This document shows positions 53,398-62,200 of a stretch of 64,000 nucleotides of DNA, piece after piece. The stretch spans positions 1,550,001-1,614,000 of the forward strand of contig NZ_CP051680.1 of the NCBI RefSeq assembly GCF_012849095.1, written 5' to 3'. Positions within the stretch are counted from its first letter, which is position 1, and every line of letters begins with the position of its first letter. The notes under the pieces were generated by a model. The model was not told where the DNA came from. It ran no database searches and saw nothing but the letters and a program-made list of their open reading frames with translations. Made by a program: the position numbers and the translations under genes. The DNA is from Cohnella herbarum (GTDB lineage: Bacteria; Bacillota; Bacilli; Paenibacillales; Paenibacillaceae).

Positions 53398-54921
53398 TTG
53401 CAAGAACACTACGAAATCGACGTACTCATCGCCGGAGCTGGTCCAACCGGCTCGACGCTGGCGGCGGACTTACTACGTCGCGGACTTCGGATTCGAGTGG
53501 TCGACAAAGCGCCGCATGCCTTTAAGGGTTCACGAGCCAAGGGAGTCCAACCGCGCACTCAGGAAATCTTCGAAGACTTCGGTATCATGGGCGAAGCTAG
53601 CGCTGAAGGCGGCCCCTACCCGCTAGCGGGCCTCCACCTCGGACCGATCACGGTGCCTTGGCGGATGCAGCAGCGGAACAAACCAACGCCCAGCGAGCCC
53701 TATCCGAACATTCTGTTGCTTCCCCAGTCCCGTACCGATGCCATCTTGCATCGCCTGCTCGACCGTCTCGGGCTGCGCATTGAATTCGACGCCTCGGTGG
53801 AAGGTTTCGAACAGGATTCCTTCGGCGTGACGACAACTCTCTCTACGGGCGAGAAAATCCGCAGCAGGTATTTGGTCGGAGCCGACGGTGGCTCGAGCAC
53901 CGTCCGTAAGGCCTTGGGTACTCGGTTCGTCGGAAAGACTGACAACTCCGACCGTACGCTCATTATCGACGGCGCGATCGACGGACTGTCGCGCAACCGG
54001 TGGCACATGTGGCCTCGAACGCACGGCAAGTCGGTCGGAGCTTGCCCACTGCCGCACTCCGAACAATTCCAGGTCATGATCCGTCTGAAACCTGACGAAA
54101 TTCCTGACCTCGAAGAAGCCGCGTTAGCCGACCAGTTCCACAGGCTCACCGGTTTACGGCTCCGCAACATTACTTGGACCTCGGTGTTCCGGCCCAACGT
54201 CCGGCTCGTCGAGCACTACCGGCTGGACAATGTCTTCTTGGCGGGCGACGCCGCCCACGTTCACACCCCGGCCGGTGCGCAAGGCCTCAATACCGGGGTG
54301 CAGGACGCATACAACCTCGGTTGGAAACTCGGCCAGGTCATCGCCGGCGCACCCGACGGCCTCCTCGACAGCTACGAGTCCGAACGGCAGCCAATCGCAG
54401 CACGTGTTCTCGGAAAGTCCAGCGAGCTTTACTCCGGTATGGACAAACAACGTCTCTCCAGCCTCAAGCGTGGAGACGAGGAGCGACAGCTCGGACTTTC
54501 GTACCGCGGCGGGCCACTCGCTCAGGCCGACACATCAACCACCAAGACGCTGCATGTGGGTGACCGGGCACCAGACGCGCACTGCATGGGTCCCGGCGGG
54601 GCACGACGTCTGTTCGACGTATTTCAAGGGCCACACTTCACTCTGTTGGCTTTCGGCGTCAGCGCAGCCAAGGTACTTCCAGAGCTGACTTGGCCGACAA
54701 GCGGTGCCGAATTGCGCCGCTACCCCGTCATAATCGGGAATGGAGTCGACGACAATAGCCTAAACGACACCACCGGAAAGCTTACTAGCATCTACGGCAT
54801 CACTTGCGACACCTTGGTGATGATCCGGCCAGACGGTTACATCGGAAGCATCATCACGTCCGACTGGATAGAAGCCTTCGATAGCGTAGCCAGGACGATT
54901 GCCCCGCCTCGGTCCAACTGA
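53398..54921 (+). CDS. FAD-dependent aromatic monooxygenase (PheA/TfdB type)
   Basis: 507 residues from a TTG with GGGGAGG upstream. FAD motif LIAGAGPTGSTLAADLL, the DG motif YLVGADGGSSTVR, and GDAAHVHTPAGAQGLNTGVQ; a thioredoxin-like C-terminal domain follows. Related enzymes hydroxylate phenols, rifampicin or tetracyclines. GC is visibly higher than that of its neighbours, suggesting transfer from a high-GC donor. Regulation by the MarR gene is inferred from the palindromes. Confidence 0.9.
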   Translation: MQEHYEIDVLIAGAGPTGSTLAADLLRRGLRIRVVDKAPHAFKGSRAKGVQPRTQEIFEDFGIMGEASAEGGPYPLAGLHLGPITVPWRMQQRNKPTPSEPYPNILLLPQSRTDAILHRLLDRLGLRIEFDASVEGFEQDSFGVTTTLSTGEKIRSRYLVGADGGSSTVRKALGTRFVGKTDNSDRTLIIDGAIDGLSRNRWHMWPRTHGKSVGACPLPHSEQFQVMIRLKPDEIPDLEEAALADQFHRLTGLRLRNITWTSVFRPNVRLVEHYRLDNVFLAGDAAHVHTPAGAQGLNTGVQDAYNLGWKLGQVIAGAPDGLLDSYESERQPIAARVLGKSSELYSGMDKQRLSSLKRGDEERQLGLSYRGGPLAQADTSTTKTLHVGDRAPDAHCMGPGGARRLFDVFQGPHFTLLAFGVSAAKVLPELTWPTSGAELRRYPVIIGNGVDDNSLNDTTGKLTSIYGITCDTLVMIRPDGYIGSIITSDWIEAFDSVARTIAPPRSN

Positions 54922-54969
54922 GGGTCACGCATGACATCGTTTGGAAAACGATATATGCATAATTGCCGA

Positions 54970-55003
54970 AAAAAAGCAGACTGCCGCGGCAATCTGCTCT
55001 TTT
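54970..55003. terminator. bidirectional terminator
   Basis: GCAGACTGCC-GC-GGCAATCTGC with one mismatch, A-run and T-run flanking. Between convergent monooxygenase and acetyltransferase genes. Confidence 0.85.
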
Positions 55004-55037
55004 ACAATTTCGTATTCACTTATTAATCGAAATGATC

Positions 55038-55694
55038 CTAAGGTTTTATTTCTCTTTGATAAAATTCATATAATAGATCAATAGATGAACTTGAGAGGAT
55101 CGGACCGGCTCGTTCAATCTTCTCGCGTTCCCAATCGAACCAACGCATTTCCTGTAACTTCTCGATTTCTTTGTCCGCGAAACGTTTCTTTATCTCTTTA
55201 GCGGGGTTGCCGCCTACTATCGTGTAAGGCGGGACTTCTTTCACGACAACCGATCCTGCCGCAACAATGGCACCTTCACCGATTTTCACGCCGGGCATAA
55301 TCATTGCATTCATGCCGATCCAAGCATCGCTTTCGATAATCGTATCCCCTTTGGGTACGTAAGAGAATTCAATCTGCTCTACAAACGGATACACGGTAAT
55401 CCATTCCGGATGATGATTGTGGTTTCCGCCCATTAAAATAACTACGCCGCTCGCAATGCAAACGTAATTTCCTATAATCAATTTATCTAAAACCCAACCA
55501 TAGTCTTTAATGGGATTAAATAACCTTCTCGACTTTTCATCTCCCCAAAGGTATCTAACGCACCCATCTTCAAAGTCGTGATTATCGTAATATCCTGAAT
55601 AGTAGGAGTATTCCCCTACTTCAATCATGGGGTTGGCGACAATATCTTTCAGATACTTAATTTCAGACCAATGGTTAAACCGATGTTGTTTCAT
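55038..55694 (-). CDS. type B chloramphenicol acetyltransferase-like (CatB/Vat)
   Basis: 218 residues, xenobiotic acetyltransferase of the left-handed beta-helix type. NPMIEVGEYSYYSGYY opens it; the catalytic His lies in MGGNHNHHPEW; hexapeptides IGMNAMIMPGVKIGEGAIVAAGSVV and closing YTIVGGNPAKEIKKRF are clear. CatB and Vat acetylate chloramphenicol and streptogramin A, so a resistance role is plausible but not shown. GAGGAA precedes the ATG. Confidence 0.88.
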   Translation of the reverse strand: MKQHRFNHWSEIKYLKDIVANPMIEVGEYSYYSGYYDNHDFEDGCVRYLWGDEKSRRLFNPIKDYGWVLDKLIIGNYVCIASGVVILMGGNHNHHPEWITVYPFVEQIEFSYVPKGDTIIESDAWIGMNAMIMPGVKIGEGAIVAAGSVVVKEVPPYTIVGGNPAKEIKKRFADKEIEKLQEMRWFDWEREKIERAGPILSSSSIDLLYEFYQREIKP

Positions 55695-55856
55695 TTTAAT
55701 TCCTCGCTTCTAAGTTAGATAATCATTTTTCGCTTAGAAGCGTAATGCGGTAGCAACATTTTTTAACCTTTTCAAACGACGAACCATCGTCCTCATCCTT
55801 TTCCTAATTGATGGGGACATTGTAACAAAGGAAACTTTTAATCGTCAAATCACTCG

Positions 55857-56294
55857 CTAAAAAAATCGTTGAAAGAAACCCTTTTTTCTATCCAATTCTT
55901 CTTGCAGACGAACGATTTCCCCGGATTTATTATCGTACCTCCGAATCGCTTCATTGTACTCGCTAAGCGAATATCCTGTAATGAGATCGAAGTCGCAGTA
56001 ATAAACAAATAGATAGTACATTCCGCTAGCTTTAGACGTTCTTTTATCTTTGATAGAGTCTATACTTCCAAGCCTCTTTTCCGCTAAACACAACTTTTGG
56101 AACTCCTCGTATTTAAGAGACAAACCCTCTTCGGTCTTAGAACTTAATACGGTTACGGAATTCCTTCGAATCAACATTTTATCCCACTCGAACCGTAATC
56201 TCATTTCCTCGACTTTCAAATGCCACAGTCGATCTTGAAGCTCTTTTCGCCGTTCTCTCGCACTATTCCATAAAGAAAGTAGCTTCATCTTCAT
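55857..56294 (-). CDS. coiled-coil hypothetical protein
   Basis: 145 residues, about 60 percent charged or polar, helical: ARERRKELQDRLWHLKVEEM and IVRLQEELDRKKGFFQRFF. A central hydrophobic patch (YYLFVYYCDFDLITGY) is short for a membrane segment. Not recognised. AAGAGGA precedes the start (MKMKL). Confidence 0.6.
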   Translation of the reverse strand: MKMKLLSLWNSARERRKELQDRLWHLKVEEMRLRFEWDKMLIRRNSVTVLSSKTEEGLSLKYEEFQKLCLAEKRLGSIDSIKDKRTSKASGMYYLFVYYCDFDLITGYSLSEYNEAIRRYDNKSGEIVRLQEELDRKKGFFQRFF

Positions 56295-56372
56295 TAGTCC
56301 TCTTAGTTAGATAATGTAACGGGCTTGCCTGTCAAAGCTTTATACGTTTATGATCTTGAAAATGGTTCAACA

Positions 56373-56465
56373 TTCCTAGACACCGCTATTCTCTTTCGGC
56401 TATTCCGGGTACTGTTGCGCACAATAAATAAGCGATTGAGGCTCTCGCTTCTCTCGCTTATTTAC
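56373..56465. repeat. solo degenerate copy of the 51-bp unit plus a hairpin
   Basis: TTCCTAGACACCGCTATT at 56373 resembles the CTAGGCACCGCTATT core of the tandem array. The next 45 bp contain AATAAGCGA and its complement TCGCTTATT as a long hairpin. Lies in the 295-bp gap before the cyd operon. Confidence 0.5.
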
Positions 56466-56589
56466 TCTATTCGTTGTAATCATTCAACTTAAATTCGTTA
56501 TCTCAAAGCCACAAATATATCGATCTCATTGCGAGTACTCTCCGGTTCATATCTTTCATCCCAAAACGTTAATCCAGTTACATTTTACA

Positions 56590-56685
56590 TTAAAAAACGT
56601 AACGCAGCGCGGATAACAAAAGCAAAGCCGCAATCCCGAAGCACAGTCTCATCAGCCATTTGTCCTGCTGTTCAAACACGTTCAT
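56590..56685 (-). CDS. 31-residue membrane protein coupled to cydB, putative cytochrome bd small subunit
   Basis: The ATG at 56685 overlaps the cydB TGA by four bases (ATGA), and GAAAGGAG is 7 bases upstream. The sequence starts MNVFEQQDKWLMRLCFGI and continues as one hydrophobic helix ending in LRYVF. Size, single helix and position after cydB resemble CydX of proteobacteria and CydS of Geobacillus, which stabilise the heme of cytochrome bd. I see no sequence identity that proves the assignment. Confidence 0.7.
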   Translation of the reverse strand: MNVFEQQDKWLMRLCFGIAALLLLSALRYVF

Positions 56686-57698
56686 GATGTCTCTCCTTTC
56701 ACATACTTAGCATTAAACAAAAACAGTCTTAGCAGAAGAACGAGTGAAGGAATCAGGAGCAAAAGTCCTGCCACAAAGGCGACAACCAACGCCCGTCCCA
56801 TCGTCTGGTTGGTCACGCTGTTGACAAGCATCAAGTGCGGGTATAACAAATAAGGAAGATGCGACATTCCATATCCGAAGAAAGCAAACGCGAATTGCAA
56901 CATAACCATCACGAATGCCGTCCCATAGTTTTTACGTCGCCATATTAACCAGATCGCGATCGCAAAACTGACTAACGACAGTCCGAACATCCACCATAGC
57001 CGAACCATGTTATCGAAGTGCTCCAGATTATGATTACGAAGCGCAATAAAAACGAACAAGCTGGAAATAATCGTAGGCACGCCTCCCCATAGAGCAAAAG
57101 AACGCAGCCACTCCAGCGCCCTTTTGTCTTCCGCATGATCGGCGTAATAAGTTAAGAACGTCGAACTGATAAACAGAACGCTCGAAATGGCAAGAAGAAC
57201 GACCGCCCAAGAGTAGGCGCTAAAGAAAAGCTCCTCCATCAGCAACGTAACCGTATTGGCGCTAACGGACAGAAAACCGCCTTCAGAAATCGTAAACACG
57301 GTAGATAAGGCGGCAGGAATAAGCAATCCGGTAGCTCCGTAAGCAAGCAAATAAAGATTGCTTTTCTTGGCTCCATAATTAGCAAAGGCATAGAAGGATC
57401 CCCGAACGGCAAGCAGAATAAGCGCAACGCTTCCGGGAATCAGCAACGCGGTTCCGAAATAATAAGCGGTATCCGGAAAAAATCCGACGATTCCGACGAA
57501 GAAAAATACAAGAAATACATTCGTAACTTCCCATACCGGCGACAAGTATCTGGAAATGACCGGTCCGATGACGGACTCGATTCCGATTACCTTACCGTAA
57601 TAAGCGTAAAATCCGGCTCCGAAATCGATGGACGCAACAATCAAGTAACCGTACAAAAATATCCAAAGAACCGTAATCCCGACTTCAGCAAGCGGCAT
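56682..57698 (-). CDS. cydB: cytochrome bd ubiquinol oxidase subunit II
   Basis: 338 residues, usual length. About eight membrane helices; N-terminus WIFLYGYLIVASIDFGAGFYAY and GPVISRYLSPVWEVTNVFLVFFFVGIVGFFP are CydB-like. With CydA it forms the high-affinity quinol oxidase of the cytoplasmic membrane. GGAGGA precedes the ATG; 12 bp after cydA. No cydCD genes in the window. Confidence 0.93.
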   Translation of the reverse strand: MPLAEVGITVLWIFLYGYLIVASIDFGAGFYAYYGKVIGIESVIGPVISRYLSPVWEVTNVFLVFFFVGIVGFFPDTAYYFGTALLIPGSVALILLAVRGSFYAFANYGAKKSNLYLLAYGATGLLIPAALSTVFTISEGGFLSVSANTVTLLMEELFFSAYSWAVVLLAISSVLFISSTFLTYYADHAEDKRALEWLRSFALWGGVPTIISSLFVFIALRNHNLEHFDNMVRLWWMFGLSLVSFAIAIWLIWRRKNYGTAFVMVMLQFAFAFFGYGMSHLPYLLYPHLMLVNSVTNQTMGRALVVAFVAGLLLLIPSLVLLLRLFLFNAKYVKGETS

Positions 57699-57710
57699 TG
57701 TATTGTCCTC

Positions 57711-59039
57711 CTACAAAATAACTCGTCGTTCTTCAAGCTCAAGCTCCGCGGGTTTGTTGCGGAACAAGCGACTAAGCACGAGCAAACAAACGATACCTAG
57801 TAAGAGGTACAAAGCGGCGAACAGCCAGAACGTTATGCCGACATGCGGATTCGTTGTTGCCGCATCGGACACGCGCATGTATCCCCTAAGAATCCAAGGT
57901 TGTCTGCCGACCTCCGCGTAAAACCATCCGAGCTCAATGGCAAACAAAGAAAACGGCCCCCCCGCGACGATCCCCGCTAACATCCAGCGGTTATACGCAT
58001 TCCAACGCTTCGCGAGCGTCATGAAGAGGAACAAGATCGGTATGGCAAGCAAGTAAAATCCGATACCCACCATTGCATCGAACAAATAGTGAACGTATAA
58101 TGGCGGCCACTCGTCCTTAGGAAATTCGTTAAGACCCACAACCGTACCGTTGGGATGGTGCGTGGCAAGAAGACTAAGCGCCCAGGGGATCGTAATGGCT
58201 CCTGTGACTTCGTTCGTATCCGGGTTTAATTTCCCTCCAATAATGAGGGGCGCCCTACTGCTCGTCTCGAAATGCCATTCCGCGGCAGCGAGCTTTTCCG
58301 GCTGCGCTTCTGCCAAGAACACTGCGGAACTATCTCCGATCAAAATGGTAGCCGCCGCAAGAATCAATCCGGTCATCATGTTCAGACGAATCGACTTTTT
58401 GTTATATTCGTTATCCCGCCCCCGCAACATGGCAAAAGCGGCAATCATGGCAAGTAGGAAAGCCGCGGTTAAATACGCGGATGACAGGACATGCGCCACC
58501 TTGGAGGGCATCGCGGGATTAAACATAGCTGCGATCGGATCAAGATTCGTCAGTCTGCCCTCTTCGAGCGTAAATCCTTGCGGCGTATTCATAAAAGCAT
58601 TAACCATCGTGATAAACAACGCGGATGCCGAGGCTCCGATCACGATCGGAAGGGTTAACAACCAGTGAATATACGGATTGGAGAAACGGTTCCATGTATA
58701 CAAATAAATACCTAGAAAAATGGCTTCGAAGAAAAACGCGAACGTTTCCAGGAAGAGCGGCAGACTGACCACGTTGCCGGCAAATCGCATAAACTCCGGC
58801 CACAGCAAGCTTAAGAGAAGACCGATACACGTTCCGGTAACTACGCCTACCGCTACGGTAATGACAAAACCGCGTGTCCAGCGCCGTGCCATCAGCGAAT
58901 AATGAGGATCATTTTTTCTTATTCCGATCCATTCGGCGATGGAGATAAAAATCGGTATGCCTACCCCTACGGTGGCAAACAGGATATGAAAGGCAAGAGT
59001 CATCTCCGTTAAGCCACGGCTCCAATCCAACGCGTTCAC
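57711..59039 (-). CDS. cydA: cytochrome bd ubiquinol oxidase subunit I
   Basis: 442 residues from a GTG with GGAGGGG upstream. Nine helices, N-terminal LTEMTLAFHILFATVGVGIPIF with a heme-ligand His, the Q-loop in its short Bacillota form, and GWFYAEVGRQPWILRGYMR in the C-terminal half. It binds hemes b558, b595 and d and oxidises quinol. First gene of cydA-cydB-small ORF; divergent from the giant DUF11 gene by 173 bp. Confidence 0.95.
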   Translation of the reverse strand: MNALDWSRGLTEMTLAFHILFATVGVGIPIFISIAEWIGIRKNDPHYSLMARRWTRGFVITVAVGVVTGTCIGLLLSLLWPEFMRFAGNVVSLPLFLETFAFFFEAIFLGIYLYTWNRFSNPYIHWLLTLPIVIGASASALFITMVNAFMNTPQGFTLEEGRLTNLDPIAAMFNPAMPSKVAHVLSSAYLTAAFLLAMIAAFAMLRGRDNEYNKKSIRLNMMTGLILAAATILIGDSSAVFLAEAQPEKLAAAEWHFETSSRAPLIIGGKLNPDTNEVTGAITIPWALSLLATHHPNGTVVGLNEFPKDEWPPLYVHYLFDAMVGIGFYLLAIPILFLFMTLAKRWNAYNRWMLAGIVAGGPFSLFAIELGWFYAEVGRQPWILRGYMRVSDAATTNPHVGITFWLFAALYLLLGIVCLLVLSRLFRNKPAELELEERRVIL

Positions 59040-59212
59040 CTTAACCCCTCCTGCTTATTGACTGTTCATATTCTGGATATCATTCCTTTCATTAACAAAA
59101 CGTATTCGTAGCAACTCGTGAACCGAGGTTCTAACGAAGTCATCTGCTAAATAGGCATTAAAAATCCGGATATGAAAAATAAAGTAATTGAAAGGAGGCT
59201 TTTAATCAAGAT

Positions 59213-62200
59213 ATGGCTGCAACGCTAACGGGAATAGTATTTAATGACATAAATCACAATGGCCAGTTCGATCCCGGCGAACCGGGAATACCCAATGTGT
59301 TTGTCGTTCTGTTTAGCAATACGGGCGGAACCTGCATACCCGCTCAAACGGATGTTAACGGAATTTATAGTTTCACGGTTACCGTGGCCGGAACCTATAC
59401 CGTCTATGAGCCTGTAGCCAACCCGGGAGCGACTTGTCCGCCTTCGACTTTCACTCAACCCAGCGGGTTCACGATGTCCAACGGACCAAGAAAAATAACG
59501 ATTACCGTTACGGCAGCTCAAATTAGCAGCAACGCGACTATAGCAAATCAAAATTTCAGTCATGACACGACCAATAACCCGCTAAGCTGTAACTCAAGGT
59601 TAATTCAATTCGCGGGTCGACCCTCTATCCGGTATAGCATCAGCGTTGTTACAGGGACGGCAACCGTCTTAGGAACCGTTAGTCCTCCCGTCGACATTAA
59701 CGCAATCGGATACAATCCGTTGGACAATTACATTTACGGGTATGATCAGCTCAACAATAACATCGTCCGCGTCGATAACAGCGGTAATGTAACGGCTCTA
59801 TTCCCTCTTCCAACAGGATTTCCGGCGGATGCCTACACGACCGGAACCTTTGATTTGAACGGATTTTTGTATCTGTTCGTCAATAACAATTCAAAGTTCT
59901 ACGTAGTAGACCTGCGGCCAAACTCGGCTACATTCATGAAGCTGGTAAATCCGGCTAATGGTTTTGCGGAGCAGACAAGTAATTTCGGAGTCGCCTTAAG
60001 CGCAGCTCTGAACGTAAGCGATTGGATAATTAATCCTTCGGATAATAATTTATACGGGATTACGCCTACCGGAATCGTTGAAAGGATAATTCCGACGACC
60101 GGCAAAATTACCGATTTAACGACGACGCCTCATAATACGGGGCCTTTCGGAGCAATCGCCACCGATGCAACCGGAACCATCTACGCCATTTCCAACCAGA
60201 CCGGAAACATTTTCAGGTATACCATCGTCGGCAACAATGCCACTGCGGCACAATTCTCAACCACTGTCACGACATCATTCAATGACGCGACCATGTGCCC
60301 GCTTGCTACGGTCAATATCGATTTCGGCGATGCGCCCGATACGGCAGCAGGGAATGGTCCGGATAACTATTCTACAGTGCTTGCCAAGAACGGACCGCGC
60401 CATGAACTGGTGAACGATCTGCTGTTAGGAACGCAAGTAACAGCTGAACCGGATGCTCTTCAGAATGCTACCGCTACCGGCGACGATATCCCTAAAGACA
60501 TTCAAGACGATGGCTTGGCCGTACCTCTTCCCGCCCTCCCTATCAACGCAACGAGTTACTCGCTAAATGTAACTGTAATCAATAATACGGGAAGTCCTGC
60601 CAATCTATATGGTTGGGTTGACTTTAACGGTGATGGCATATTCCAAGGCAATGAAGCATCCCCCGTGCAAGTCGTGTCATCGCAACCCGGTACTCAAACG
60701 ATACCGATCACTTTCACGGTACCTTCGAGCGGCGTAACGTTATCCGCCGGCCACACCTTTGTAAGGCTCAGACTTACGACGGATAATCTGGTTAATCAGA
60801 ATGCAGCTTCCGTAACATCGGTAGATACAAGAACTTTAGGGCCGGCATCGGATGGAGAAGTGGAAGATTACATTGTCCAGATCGCTGCGCCCGCAGAGCT
60901 CGCTTTAACCAAGACGGTAACCCCGACTTCGGCGGCACCCGGAGACGTGGTGCAGTATACTTTCACGGTCTCGAATCCGGGTATCGTGACGTTGACTAAC
61001 GTTCTTATTGAAGATTCCACGCTCGGGTTGATCGATATTTTGTCCAGTTTGCCGGTCGGCTCTTCGGTCGTTCTCAACGCTTCGTTCACGGTACCTGCCG
61101 GCACGCCAGCCGATACCGTTATCACCAATACGGCAACCGCCACTTCCGATCAAACAGGCCCTGCCATAGCGACGGCTCAGGTTACGGTACTGCCGGTCTT
61201 TAGCATGGCTGTTACGAAGACGAGCGACCGTATTTCCGTCGCGCCTGGAGAAACGGTAACGTATACGCTAACGGTAACTAATACGTCCAACGCTGCAATT
61301 ACCAATGTCACGGTTACGGATGCCTTGCTAGGTTTTACCCAAAATATTCCTTTGTTGTCCGCAGGCGAATCCCTGTCGTTCATGGTCCTTTTCACGATTC
61401 CTCCAGGAACGCCTTCCGGTACCGTCTTCACGAACCTAACGACCGCCACCTCTAACGAAACAGGACCCGCATCCGATACGGCTACGGTTATTGTGACTCC
61501 TGTTCCGAACCTTGTCATTTTCAAAACCGTTACACCGCAAATCGCCGCACCCGGCGACACGGTTACCTACACTCTCACGGCCACGAACGCCGGAAATTCG
61601 ACGCTTACGAATGTGCGAATCGTCGATCCGACGTTGGGCATCAATCAGACGTTTGTAACGGTAAACCCCGGAGATTCGGTTATTGTCACGATACCGTTCG
61701 TGGTTCCTCTTACCGCGATGCAAGGGGAAACGCTCGTGAACGTAGCAACCGCGACGGCGGATCAGACCGGACCCTCACAAGCGGATGCAGTCGTGACAGT
61801 AATCGGCGTGCCTGACATTGCGATAACTAAATCTGTCTCGCCCGAACAGTCGTCCCCCGGAAATACGGTCACCTATACTTTTCTCGTATCGAATACGGGC
61901 AATACGGTGTTGTCTAACGTAACGCTAACTGACCCGACCCTCGGTCTTATCCAATCGATTGGTACGCTTGCTGTCGGAGAATCGCGAACGGTCGATTTCC
62001 CGTTCGTCATTCCAAACACCGCCGTTAGTCCGTTTAACAATACGGCGACGGCGACCGGCAACTTCAATACGCAAGCCGTGCAGAATAGCAGTTCCGCGTC
62101 TCTTGATGTCCTACTACCCGCTTTTACGGTAACTAAGTCGGTCGATCAATCGCAAGTCAATCCAGGAGATACGGTCAACTTCACGTTTACGATCGTCAAT

